The notes under the pieces are model-generated. The model had not been told where the DNA came from. It saw only the letters and a program-made list of their open reading frames with translations, and made no database searches. From the NCBI GenBank assembly GCA_035998445.1, contig DASYHQ010000061.1:1-64000 (forward strand): DNA of 64,000 nucleotides, given 5' to 3'. Both the position numbers and the translations under genes were made by a program. Source of the DNA: Tepidisphaeraceae bacterium. GTDB taxonomy: Bacteria; Planctomycetota; Phycisphaerae; Tepidisphaerales; Tepidisphaeraceae. How positions within the stretch are numbered: position 1 is the stretch's first letter; every line of letters begins with the position of its first letter. Of this stretch, positions 1 through 7,933 are shown piece after piece.

Positions 1-80
1 CCCCCCTTGGGGTGCGCCGCGTGGGACGGCAACAGCGTCCGCACGTCCTCCCACACCACGTCGGGCAACAGCTCCTTCAT
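1..80 (-). CDS. IS5-family-like transposase, N-terminal fragment cut by the window edge
   Basis: The frame starts at ATG 80-78 (a second ATG sits at 83-81), with GGAGGT immediately upstream on the minus strand, and runs off the left edge after 26 codons. The visible residues include LLPDVVWEDVRTLLPSH and then HPKGG. This matches the usual N-terminus of IS5/IS1182-type transposases, where a conserved Trp is followed by LLP and then a K/R-GGRP motif. The DDE catalytic core lies outside the window. It is too short for a firm family call. Confidence 0.5.
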   Translation of the reverse strand, partial: MKELLPDVVWEDVRTLLPSHAAHPKG

Positions 81-136
81 CATGACCTCCGTGTCGTTCC
101 ACAATGGTAGGCACGCACCGGTTGTGAAACAGGCTC
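1..136 (-). mobile_element. Left-edge remnant of an IS5-like insertion sequence
   Basis: Reading the minus strand inward from about 136, the sequence begins GAGCCTGTTTCACAACC, which resembles the terminal inverted repeat of IS5-superfamily (IS427-type) elements. A TAA at 137-139 lies just outside and would suit a TNA target duplication. A ribosome binding site and the start of a transposase-like frame follow on the same strand. Only one end lies in the window, so the second terminal repeat and the duplication cannot be checked. The assignment is inferred from the repeat plus the encoded N-terminus. Confidence 0.5.
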
Positions 137-175
137 TAAGCAACCAGGCCAGTTCGTTTGGTGGTGTCGCGCTCT

Positions 176-297
176 GGTCCCTCTCCCGGTACTCCGGGAG
201 AGGTTAGGTGAGGGTGATTTCGAACTGCTGACGACAATGGAGAGAACAGATCACCCTCACCCAGCCTCTCCCGGAGTACCGGGAGAGGGGCCGGACC
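176..297. repeat. Family A palindromic element, copy 1
   Basis: About 120 bp. Two short hairpins of the type CTCTCCCGGTACTCCGGGAG flank a longer inverted pair (GGTGAGGGTGATT against AATCACCCTCACC type) with a core reading CGAACTGCTGACGAC. The outer ends are GGTCC and GGACC. Related copies lie at 18214-18334, 33437-33556, 34458-34580 and 35159-35285, with half copies at 15016, 55071 and 61112. It sits between the IS end and the 3' end of the glycosyltransferase gene. Confidence 0.85.
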
Positions 298-298
298 G

Positions 299-1834
299 TC
301 ACCTGGCAAACCGTAGCACGCGGACCAACCGCAACGGCGTTTCTTCGATCAATCTCCAGCGGGCGCGCAATTCACGCTCGGTCCGATCGTCCGGATCGGA
401 AAACGCCTCGTGTGACAAAATCAGCACGATCTCATCCCAATTGCCCGAATCCATTTTGGCTCGCAGCGTGGCAAGGTCCGCGTCGGAGGTGACGCGCCGA
501 ATGGTCTTGGGTGGATCGAGGTCGAAGAACCCCGCGGGCGTGCCGGTGCGCGGCTCCGGTGGGCGCGAAGAATCGTGGGCGGCGTAATAGGCGAAGGGCA
601 GTTCCCCCTCATTGGCCGTGAAGACGATCAACCGCCGCGGCGGGGGTGGCAACTGCGCCACGGTTGCGTACGCGCCGCGCCAATCTTCCTTGCGCGATTC
701 CAACGACAACGCCGCGGTAGATACAGCCCCTAAGAGCAGTAGGGCGGACAGCATCGCGCTCGCGGTCCACCGCAGCGATCGCACGCGGTCGTGATCGATC
801 GCCATCGCCAGCAGGATCGGCATCGCGGCGCTGCTGGCGATGAAGACGCGTTCCATGAAGATCGGCTGGCGCACCTGACTGTAGAGGAAGACGAGGACCA
901 CCGGCGCGATCGCGAACGCCGCCACCGCCAGCACGCACCGGCGGTGGGCCGCGTCGCGCGTCGACAGCGCGATCAATAGCAGGCCGAGCACGATCACGCC
1001 CACCGCCGTGCCGACTTGGCCCGCCGTCACACCGGTGCCGAACCAGCGCCATGCGAGGCCGGGTGGGGCGTAGACGTCGACGCCGGTGATCGCACTGGTG
1101 GTGACGCCCAGGTCGAACAGGTTTGGCCGCGTTGCCCAGAACGTGCCGGTCATCCACTTCATCTGTTGGAGCAACGTCGGCACCCACGGCAAGTACAGCA
1201 CCACCACGATCCCATTCGCGATCGTGAGATCGATCAGTCGCGAACGCAGCGAGCGCTCGCCCGGCCAACACAGCCACGCGAGGTTCAACCCCACCAGGCA
1301 GAACATCATCATGTTGTGCGTGTACAACCCGACGATCACACACGCGACGAACCCGGCGATCGCGCCCCACGACCGCCGGCTGGCCAACGGCACTGTGCAG
1401 GCCAACGCCGTCATCGCGAGCAATGCCATTAGCGCGTAGTACCGGGCCTCCTGCGCGTACTGCACCTGCATGAACGAGATCGCCATCAGCAGCCACGCGG
1501 CGCCGATCGCCAATCGCGACTGCAGGACGCGGTAGGTGATATAGCCGAACGGCACAAGCGTCAGCGTCGCCGCCAGCGCGGACATTGCCCGCATCGCGGC
1601 CGCTGAGTCACCGAAAATCGTTTCCCACCCGCGCAGCAATAGAAAGTAGACCGGCGCCGCCACGTCACCGCGGATCGTGCGCAGCATTTCCGCAGGGGGC
1701 AGCGACGCCAGCCACCAGGTCATGCCCTCGTCGAACCAGAGGCTTTCCCGGCCCAGGCCGGTCCAGCGCAGCACGACCGCTACGATCGCGCAGATCGTCA
1801 CCCAGCCAGTGGTTAGCCGCGCCGCCCGCGTCAT
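299..1834 (-). CDS. GT39-type membrane glycosyltransferase (ArnT/PMT-like)
   Basis: About 511 residues from ATG 1834, or 515 from an in-frame GTG at 1846; neither has a clear ribosome binding site. The N-terminus is a membrane helix followed by LWFDEGMTWW, the acidic loop typical of GT-C fold enzymes that use a polyprenyl-phosphate sugar donor. Roughly ten hydrophobic segments follow, then a soluble periplasmic C-terminal part of about 120 residues. It probably transfers a sugar to a lipid, protein or glycan on the outer face of the inner membrane. Acceptor and donor cannot be read from sequence. It stands alone, with its 3' end against a family A repeat. A second GT39-like gene is at 58296-59891. 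Confidence 0.8.
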   Translation of the reverse strand: MTRAARLTTGWVTICAIVAVVLRWTGLGRESLWFDEGMTWWLASLPPAEMLRTIRGDVAAPVYFLLLRGWETIFGDSAAAMRAMSALAATLTLVPFGYITYRVLQSRLAIGAAWLLMAISFMQVQYAQEARYYALMALLAMTALACTVPLASRRSWGAIAGFVACVIVGLYTHNMMMFCLVGLNLAWLCWPGERSLRSRLIDLTIANGIVVVLYLPWVPTLLQQMKWMTGTFWATRPNLFDLGVTTSAITGVDVYAPPGLAWRWFGTGVTAGQVGTAVGVIVLGLLLIALSTRDAAHRRCVLAVAAFAIAPVVLVFLYSQVRQPIFMERVFIASSAAMPILLAMAIDHDRVRSLRWTASAMLSALLLLGAVSTAALSLESRKEDWRGAYATVAQLPPPPRRLIVFTANEGELPFAYYAAHDSSRPPEPRTGTPAGFFDLDPPKTIRRVTSDADLATLRAKMDSGNWDEIVLILSHEAFSDPDDRTERELRARWRLIEETPLRLVRVLRFAR

Positions 1835-2041
1835 CGTGCGGCACACAATACCGACAGGCGATTAAACGTCACGCGGTGGCGCTCGGTGGTGCGAGCATCC
1901 GGTTTGCTAACCTTTGCGTGATACAGACGTCATGCTTGTCATAGCCCGTCGCGGAAATCGCGCAGAAGGACGGTGGATCGCTGGTTTTCGGTGGGTCGGA
2001 AATATTGCCGTGGTAAAGTCAGCCCTATCAAGGAGACGCAC

Positions 2042-2242
2042 ATGATGGGGCTGATCAACGACTGGGTGTACATGCTGGAACGAACGTTCCCAAATCTTGC
2101 GGGGGCGAGTACGTTCCTCCTCGGTGCACTGCTGGTAATTGCCGTCTGTGCCGTGATGTACCTGTTCACCCGGCAGAAGGTTCACCTGTTGACGCTAGGC
2201 AGCGCCGCGATCTACATGGTTCCGCTCATGCTGAAGCATTGA
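2042..2242 (+). CDS. Small membrane protein, 66 aa, unknown function
   Basis: The start is set by AAGGAG at 2030-2035, seven bases before ATG 2042 (a second ATG follows at 2045). An upstream ATG at 1973 is in frame but lacks a binding site and would add 23 unlikely residues. The product has one strong hydrophobic segment (about residues 23-42, ending in VMYLF) and a second moderately hydrophobic stretch near the C-terminus (SAAIYMVPLML). I do not recognise the family. The good binding site and membrane profile suggest a real gene. Confidence 0.6.
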   Translation: MMGLINDWVYMLERTFPNLAGASTFLLGALLVIAVCAVMYLFTRQKVHLLTLGSAAIYMVPLMLKH

Positions 2243-2404
2243 TTATCGGACTGCGTACGAAACGCCACCACAACTAATGGTGGAGCGACGAATGCGACGA
2301 TGCTATGGACGACGTGGGTAAAGAAAATTTAGGTATATGTTAGGATCGGGTCGATAGCAACCGGCCATGGTCGATGAAGACCGTCGCGCACAGGAGCACG
2401 CATC

Positions 2405-2590
2405 ATGATGAACACGATCACCCCCGGCCAAACCAGCATCGCCCAGCCCATCCTTGCGGCGCTGGGGCGTCTGAACCCCGCCCAGCAGCAGGCCGAGCGG
2501 GACAAGCGAGAGCAGTTTGACACCCCGGAACTCCGCGGCGCCCTCGAATCGCGTCTTGAAGATCCCGAGCGTTGGGACGGCATGGCGTAA
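2405..2590 (+). CDS. Small hydrophilic protein, 61 aa, unknown function
   Basis: ATG 2405 follows AGGAG at 2392-2396. The product is charged and probably helical (PAQQQAERDKREQFDTPELR), with no membrane segment and no recognised domain. It ends with WDGMA. An H-family hairpin (2627-2652) follows about 40 bases after the stop and may close the transcript. Short length and lack of a known family limit confidence; the binding site is the main support. Confidence 0.45.
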   Translation: MMNTITPGQTSIAQPILAALGRLNPAQQQAERDKREQFDTPELRGALESRLEDPERWDGMA

Positions 2591-2626
2591 GCCGACGTTC
2601 TTCCACTTGTCCGCGCGATACCCACC

Positions 2627-2652
2627 GGCCTGGTCGCTTGAGCGACCGGGCC
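2627..2652. repeat. Family H hairpin, copy 1
   Basis: An inverted repeat, GGCCTGGTCGC and GCGACCGGGCC, around a four-base TTGA loop, just downstream of the small gene ending at 2590. The same GGTCGC/GCGACC stem recurs 3' of genes at 5440, 14734, 25175 and 29527. There is no T-run, so if it stops transcription it is not a classic intrinsic terminator. Confidence 0.7.
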
Positions 2653-2988
2653 AAACGCCCCGGGGGCACTTCCAACGCCTGTTTTGCCCAATCCGTCAGA
2701 ATAAGCCTGTTTCACCCCGTTCTTTCTCTAATTCCCGACATTTTGGCGTATTCAGTCCTAACGTCCGCACCCAAACGTCGCGTCGGCTCGCGTGTCTTAT
2801 CCGGTGTGCAGTTCGGCGACGGATGTTACCGATCCAAAGGCACGATATCGAAAAATTGCATATCCGTGGTGCGATTTTTTAGTAACTCGACATCGCGAAC
2901 CGAATGACAATGACCGATTCGCAGTGCCGCCCGCGCAACACCTTTGAAGGTAGCGCGAGGGAGTACTGCGGTTGGCTTGGAGAAACAG
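2653..2988. other. Intergenic region upstream of the envelope lipoprotein cluster
   Basis: About 335 bases without a convincing gene. The sequence is less GC-rich than its surroundings around 2860-2900 (a run of T at 2875-2880) and so is a reasonable place for the promoter of the 2989-8772 cluster. I could not identify a clear -35/-10 pair. Forward ORFs crossing it have no binding site and no recognisable product. Confidence 0.4.
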
Positions 2989-4332
2989 ATGAAGATCAGC
3001 AAATGGTGTCTTGTCGGATTGTTGACCGCGGCCGTACCGTCGTTGGTGCTGCCGCCGGTTCCCACGTTCGCCGCCGATGAAGCGACGACGCGGGACGCGA
3101 AGCCGCGCACGGTCGCGATCTTCGTGAAGAACCGCGCCAAGGAAATCGACGACGACAAGGTCACCGCGCTGGAAGACCTGATCGCGTCGCGGCTGACCGA
3201 CCAGGGCTTCCAGATCATCAGCCGCGACGACGTGGTCAACGCCTTGAGCAACACGTATCGCACCGGCCCCAACGCCGGCAGCGCGACCGAGCCGGGCGCG
3301 ATGATGGACGCGGTGCTGTCGAACAACACCTCGGCGTTGCGCCTGGCGCAGAACATGAACGCCGACTACGTGCTGGTCGCGTCGATCACCACGTTCGGCA
3401 CCGACGTCCGCCGGTTCAATCGCGAGGGGATCAACACGGTCGTCACCGAGTCGACGATGCGCGTCAGCAGTCGGCTGTTGGACGGCGTGGTGGGTGGGTC
3501 GCTCACGGGCGACGTGGTCGAGGTGAGCGAGAAGGACATCGCCGACGCCGCCGGTCACACCGAGCGCGACGTGGTCAATGCGCTGCTGAACAAGGCCTCG
3601 GTAAAGCTTACCGACTCGCTCGGCGCCAAGGCCGCCAACAACCAGATCGCCGCCGCGCCCGCCGCGGCCAAGCTGGTCGACTTCAGCGTCGAGGCCAGCA
3701 TGGCCGACCTTGCGATCCCCGAGATCGTGAAGGACGAGCAGGGCAACTACGTCATCCTGCCCAACAAGTACCGCATCGACGCGATGAGCGTCACCGTCGA
3801 GATGGACGGCGTGCTGCTGGGTTCCGCCCCGGGCACGTGGCAGGTCGCGCCTGGCCTGCACAAGGTGCGCCTCAGCCGCGAACTGTGCGAGGATCAGGAG
3901 ACGACCGTCAACGTCGGTCGAAATGGCAGCACGTGGCGGCCCGCGATGAAGTTCAGCGAGGAAGGCCACGCCCGCTGGGCCCAGAACATCGCGTTCCTCG
4001 AGGAGATGCGCGACAAGGCCAAGCGCTCCGACGCCGAGATCAAGCAGATCGAGGCGATCGCCAAGATGTTCGAGCAGAGCGGGTTCCGCGTCGACAGCCG
4101 ATCCGAAATCAAGGCCGACATCAAGGGCGACAGCCTCTGGCCCAAGATCGAGTACAACTCGATCGGCCGCGACGGACGCGATGGTCGGGACGGCCGGGAC
4201 GTGCGCGAGGAACGGGAAGAGCGCGAGACGCGCGAGCAACGCGAACAGCGCGGGGCCCAGGAACGGGAGGATGCGCGACAGATGGTGCAACCTCCGGCCC
4301 CGGTCACGCCCGACGTGAAGCGTTTTGACTAA
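2989..4332 (+). CDS. Exported CsgG/TolB-N-like protein with PEGA-like domain and charged RDG-repeat tail
   Basis: 447 residues from ATG 2989; an earlier in-frame start at 2944 would precede the signal peptide. A Sec signal (residues 1-28, ending TFAA) is followed by a domain with VAIFV...LIASRL...GFQIISRDDV, the pattern of the alpha/beta fold shared by CsgG, FlgO and the TolB N-domain. At about residues 265-305 a PEGA-like beta segment (VEMDGVLLGSAPGTW) appears. The C-terminus carries three RDG units followed by Arg/Glu-rich residues, probably disordered or helical. First gene of a five-gene envelope group. Likely periplasmic or outer-membrane associated; the precise role is unknown. Confidence 0.7.
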   Translation: MKISKWCLVGLLTAAVPSLVLPPVPTFAADEATTRDAKPRTVAIFVKNRAKEIDDDKVTALEDLIASRLTDQGFQIISRDDVVNALSNTYRTGPNAGSATEPGAMMDAVLSNNTSALRLAQNMNADYVLVASITTFGTDVRRFNREGINTVVTESTMRVSSRLLDGVVGGSLTGDVVEVSEKDIADAAGHTERDVVNALLNKASVKLTDSLGAKAANNQIAAAPAAAKLVDFSVEASMADLAIPEIVKDEQGNYVILPNKYRIDAMSVTVEMDGVLLGSAPGTWQVAPGLHKVRLSRELCEDQETTVNVGRNGSTWRPAMKFSEEGHARWAQNIAFLEEMRDKAKRSDAEIKQIEAIAKMFEQSGFRVDSRSEIKADIKGDSLWPKIEYNSIGRDGRDGRDGRDVREEREERETREQREQRGAQEREDARQMVQPPAPVTPDVKRFD

Positions 4333-4446
4333 CCTGCACCTTTGGCGTGCCCATATCAGTGGGCACGCCGAGAGCATCGCGAAGCTCGCAGGGGCAACTG
4401 CAACGAACAATGCGTCTCCCCACAGCAGGGGAACACGAGGCAACTC

Positions 4447-5415
4447 ATGAACACGTTTAACAAGTCGATCATCGTCAGCCTGTGCGCCACCGTCCTGGCG
4501 CTGCCAACAATCGTGAGCGCGCAGGACACCACCAACGCACAAACGCCGCCCGCCGCGCCGGCGCCGAAGGGGCCGGACTCGGTCATCGTCACGCCCGCGA
4601 CCGTTACCGAATCGCTCGCCGCCGCCAACGCGGCCGAGGGGCGCACGATTCAGATGAAGCGGGTCGCCGAGGCGCTGGACACGCAGCTGCGTTCGGCGCT
4701 GGGTGGCACGGGCAAGTACAAGGTGATCGTCGGCAGCAACTTCAAGCAGGTGGTCGACGAGATCACGCGCCAGCGCAACAGCGGCCTGTTCGATTCGGAC
4801 AACGCCAACTTCCGCGGCATCGGCAGCATGGAACCGCCGAAGTACCAGATCGTGCCGAAGATCGACGACTTCCAGGACATCGCCGAGCAGGCCATGGTGG
4901 AAGGGCTCGAACTGACCGCCCGCACGCTGCGCATGTCGCTGGTCGTCAGCATCATCGACGCCACCGGCGCCGAGGTGGAGAATGCGAACATCACGGTCAA
5001 GAGCCCGCGCAAGAACACCCGCCGGGTGGAAGGCACCGGGCGCACCGGTGACGCCAGCGACGAACTGCTGATCGCCATGGCGCGCGAGGCCGCGATCAAG
5101 GTCGCCGACCGGTTGGTCGACGTCTCCTTCCCGGCCAAGGTCGCGGCGTTCAACGACAAGGAAGTGACGATCAACCGTGGCGACGGCACGAACGTCGCGC
5201 CCGGCCAGGTCTACAATGTCTACTTCGTCGGCGATGCCGTCACCGACCCCGACACTGGCGCCGTCCTCGGCAAGGAAGAGACCATGGTCGGCCAGGTGCG
5301 CGTCACCAGCGTGATGCCCAAGTTCAGCAAGGCCACTATCCTGACCAACAACGGCATCGACCGGGGTCACGTGCTGCGCCTGCACGAAGAACTGATCGAG
5401 GAACCGACGGAATAG
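4447..5415 (+). CDS. Exported CsgG-related protein
   Basis: 322 residues. ATG 4447 opens a signal peptide (hydrophobic IIVSLCATVLALPTIVSAQ) with cleavage after about residue 25; the upstream in-frame ATG at 4342 would bury that signal. A Pro/Ala linker is followed by an alpha/beta domain with a paired 'GKYKVIVGSNFKQVVDEI' and 'LRMSLVVSIIDATGAEV' arrangement resembling CsgG/FlgT-type proteins. The C-terminal part (NRGDGTNVAPGQVYNVYFVG) looks like the C-terminal beta domain of FlgT-like proteins. It lies 114 bases after the previous gene and probably acts with it. Family placement is by pattern only. Confidence 0.65.
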   Translation: MNTFNKSIIVSLCATVLALPTIVSAQDTTNAQTPPAAPAPKGPDSVIVTPATVTESLAAANAAEGRTIQMKRVAEALDTQLRSALGGTGKYKVIVGSNFKQVVDEITRQRNSGLFDSDNANFRGIGSMEPPKYQIVPKIDDFQDIAEQAMVEGLELTARTLRMSLVVSIIDATGAEVENANITVKSPRKNTRRVEGTGRTGDASDELLIAMAREAAIKVADRLVDVSFPAKVAAFNDKEVTINRGDGTNVAPGQVYNVYFVGDAVTDPDTGAVLGKEETMVGQVRVTSVMPKFSKATILTNNGIDRGHVLRLHEELIEEPTE

Positions 5416-5439
5416 CCATGCTGGGTGATTGAGGAATTG

Positions 5440-5479
5440 GCGCACTGGCGTGGTCGCTTGCGCGACCACGCCAGTGCGC
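5440..5479. repeat. Family H hairpin, copy 2 (18-bp perfect stem)
   Basis: GCGCACTGGCGTGGTCGC at 5440-5457 pairs perfectly with 5462-5479 across the four-base loop TTGC. It lies 25 bases after the stop at 5415 and no T-run follows. It shares the GGTCGC/GCGACC core with the other H hairpins but has a longer stem. Confidence 0.8.
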
Positions 5480-5560
5480 AGTATGCGAACCAGCACTGCG
5501 CCATCTTTCAGAAAGGTCCGGAGAGGGCGCAGTCGGCGCATTTTACCTTACGCAATGCTC

Positions 5561-5850
5561 GTCATCCTGAGAGGGTGTTAATGAACAGTGCCGCGTCCGC
5601 TCCGACCGTGGCATGGGCGTCTCGCCCATGCGTGTCATGAGGCCGTAAGACTTGATTAGGGCCCGCGGCCTGATCGGCGCAGTCGCCAGCAAATGGAATT
5701 TCCCGTTCCAGTCCACAGGCATGGGCGAGACGCCCATGCCACGTGAAACGCGGACGCGAGCGCGTTCTTTACACCTCCGTGGTACTCCGAAAGATCTCTT
5801 CCGTCCCGCGACGAAGACGAAGAGATCCTTCGGAGTACCTCAGGATGACG
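5561..5850. repeat. Family C element interrupted by a family B element
   Basis: A C-type left end (GTCATCCTGAG, 5561-5571) and the remaining C inverted repeat (GGTACTCCGAAAGATCTC at 5781, its inverse ending CAGGATGACG at 5850) are separated by about 200 bases that contain a complete family B copy (5607-5743). In other places the C sequence is continuous. This is consistent with a later insertion of B into C, although rearrangement cannot be excluded. Confidence 0.65.
5607..5743. repeat. Family B palindromic element, copy 1
   Basis: 137 bp bounded by GCATGGGCGTCTCGCCCATGC-type ends in inverted orientation (5607-5631 and 5719-5743). Each end is itself a short hairpin. The interior (TTTCCCGTTCCAGTCCA near the right end) matches copy 3 at 23048-23185; copy 2 at 7974-8112 appears related in the opposite orientation. 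The form resembles a non-coding miniature element. Confidence 0.8.
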
Positions 5851-5984
5851 GGTTCGCTGGGGGTTGTGGAAATTACATACGCGCCGCGCAGTCTTGATGG
5901 TCGTCCTTCTTCAAACCCGCTCGTTGAATTTCTCGTATCAATCCAGACGATACCGGTAGTCGGGGGCCCACGGAGCACGCACGC

Positions 5985-7439
5985 TTGAATCAGTCGGTCG
6001 TCAGCACACGAAAGAGCATCGTCCGCCGCGCCGTTGGCGTGGTGGTGATGTCGTTGCTGGGGCTGACGGGCTGCCAGACCAATTGGCACCAGAACTCGCA
6101 CGAGTTCCTCGTGCCCTACGAGAACGGCAACTTCCAGCAGGCTGCCAAGGTGGTGACGACCCACGCCAAGAATGGCGTGGCGCACGACAAGGTGTTGCTG
6201 CATTTGGAGGAAGGCGCCATCCAACGCGCCGCCGGCAACCTGCAGCAAAGCAACGCCGCGTTCGACGCGGTCGACATGCTGGTCGGCGATTACGAGCAAT
6301 GGCCGACCGTTCGCCTGAGCGAAGAGACCGCCATCGCGTTCACCACCGTGCGCAACGCGAACTATCGCGGCACGCTGACCGACCTGGTCTTCATGAACGC
6401 CTATCGTGCGCTGAACGCGATGGAAATGGGCAACGCGGAACTGGCGCGCGTGGCGCTCGTGCGGGCGGCGTTCGTGCAAGGGGACATCGCGGCCAAGTAT
6501 CAGTCGGAACTGAACCGCGCGCAGGCGAAGCTCGACCAGCAGCGCAAGAGCAAGGACTACGACGCCGACCGGACGTTGAACGCCAAGGATGCCAGCGGCC
6601 TGAACATTCAGCAGCGCATCTCCGCCAGTTCCGGCCTGAACGAGCTGCAACCGTACGCCGACTACATGGGCCCATGGGCCGACTACCTGCAGGGCATCTT
6701 CTTCCTGGCCAAGGGAAGCGACGCATCGGACCGCGACCGGGCCCGCGTCGCCTTTCGGCGGGCCGCGGGCATGCTGCCCGGCAACGCCTACGTGGCGCAG
6801 GACGTCGCCGAGGCCGAACGCGTGAGCGAGGGTGGCCAGCGGTCGCCGATGACGTACGTCTTATTTGAAACGGGCCTGGCACCCCTGCGCGATCAGGTGC
6901 AAATCCCGTTGCCGCTGTTTCTGTTCGCCGCCCGCGCGCCGAGCATCGTGGTCGCGTTCCCGGTTCTGTTGGAGCGGGGCGGGCACGTTTCGTCGCTGAG
7001 CGTGTCGGCCGGGGGTGGCACGTTTCGCACGGAAATCGTCTGCGACGTCGACCGCGTGGTGAAGCAGGAGTTTAAGAACAACCTGTCGACCACGATCACC
7101 CGCATGGTCATCGCCGCCGTCACCAAGGCCGTGCTGGACGCGGCCACGCAGCAGGCGCTAAAGGATCAGGACCCGTCGGTGCAGGCGGTGGCCAGCCTGG
7201 GCATGCTGTTCTACCAGATCGCGTTCAACCAGGCCGACCTGCGCACGTGGAAGACATTGCCCAAACAATTTCAGGTGGCGCGTGTCCCTACTCCCAGCGA
7301 CCGCGCGCTTACGCTGCACCTGTCCGACGGCGGGGGCAGCATTCCCGTGCAGCTGCCCGAGGGGCAGGTGAACGTGGTGTACGTGAAATCGGTGCGGGCC
7401 GGCGTGCGGCCAACGGTGCGCACGTTCATGCTGCGATAG
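5985..7439 (+). CDS. COG3014-like outer-membrane lipoprotein
   Basis: 484 residues from TTG 5985, with GGAG ten bases upstream; no ATG or GTG gives a complete signal. The signal ends in the lipobox LTGC (Cys at about residue 29). The mature part starts with a repeat-like helical region (YENGNFQQAAKVV... LLHLEEGAIQRAAGN), as in tetratricopeptide-type folds, then a C-terminal beta-rich part. The order and motifs match the uncharacterised COG3014 lipoproteins, which in some Gammaproteobacteria lie beside ycfL and lpoB genes, as they do here (recalled, not searched). Probably an outer-membrane scaffold of the cluster. Confidence 0.7.
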   Translation: MNQSVVSTRKSIVRRAVGVVVMSLLGLTGCQTNWHQNSHEFLVPYENGNFQQAAKVVTTHAKNGVAHDKVLLHLEEGAIQRAAGNLQQSNAAFDAVDMLVGDYEQWPTVRLSEETAIAFTTVRNANYRGTLTDLVFMNAYRALNAMEMGNAELARVALVRAAFVQGDIAAKYQSELNRAQAKLDQQRKSKDYDADRTLNAKDASGLNIQQRISASSGLNELQPYADYMGPWADYLQGIFFLAKGSDASDRDRARVAFRRAAGMLPGNAYVAQDVAEAERVSEGGQRSPMTYVLFETGLAPLRDQVQIPLPLFLFAARAPSIVVAFPVLLERGGHVSSLSVSAGGGTFRTEIVCDVDRVVKQEFKNNLSTTITRMVIAAVTKAVLDAATQQALKDQDPSVQAVASLGMLFYQIAFNQADLRTWKTLPKQFQVARVPTPSDRALTLHLSDGGGSIPVQLPEGQVNVVYVKSVRAGVRPTVRTFMLR

Positions 7440-7484
7440 CCGTTTCACCGAAGATGTACCAAGACCTCAGGAGCGAACCCGACT

Positions 7485-7913
7485 ATGTTACGACACACAC
7501 TCAACGTATCCCTGTTATCGGCCGTCGTGCTGATCGGCGGCTTTGGCTGCAAGTCGGTCAACACGACCGAACGCGCCCAGCCCACCTATGAAGCCGACCG
7601 CATCAAGGCCAAGAACGTCGTCACCGACGGCTACGCCCGCGACTACGCCAAGGTGCTCGACGTGCGCCAGTCGACCGTGTCGGGCGACATCATGAAGGTG
7701 CAGGTGGAGGTGCGCAACGACAACCTGCGCCCCGGCAATCTCGACTACAAGTTCGAGTGGTTCGACGAGAGCGGCATGATCGTCAACTCGCCGTCCAGCA
7801 CGTGGCAGGCGCTGGAGATCCTGAAGGGCGAGACGAAGTCGCTGTCCAGCGTCGCGCCCAACTCGCGTGCCAAGGACTTCCGACTGAAGATCGAACGCCG
7901 GCGCCGGAACTAG
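7485..7913 (+). CDS. YcfL-like lipoprotein (DUF1425)
   Basis: 142 residues. ATG 7485 follows AGGAG at about 7469. The signal peptide ends at FGC (lipobox LIGGFGC, Cys about residue 22). The mature domain carries VQVEVRNDN...LDYKFEWFDESGMIV and a later conserved Trp (STWQAL), the beta-sandwich pattern of DUF1425/YcfL. In E. coli, ycfL lies directly before lpoB; here the LpoB-like gene also follows, 295 bases downstream, separated by C and B repeats. Role unknown in any organism, probably linked to the LpoB partner. Confidence 0.75.
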   Translation: MLRHTLNVSLLSAVVLIGGFGCKSVNTTERAQPTYEADRIKAKNVVTDGYARDYAKVLDVRQSTVSGDIMKVQVEVRNDNLRPGNLDYKFEWFDESGMIVNSPSSTWQALEILKGETKSLSSVAPNSRAKDFRLKIERRRRN

Positions 7914-7933
7914 TGGCGAGAAGCCGCTGATCC

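Noticed and set aside
2590-2988. tRNA or small RNA gene in the gap before the envelope cluster
   Set aside because: No cloverleaf or conserved RNA motif could be found by eye.
2797-5541. 914-codon open frame on the minus strand opposite the first two envelope genes
   Set aside because: It is the antisense shadow of high-GC coding sequence. The product is His/Arg/Asp-rich with no family pattern, and the + strand frames have signal peptides and domain motifs.
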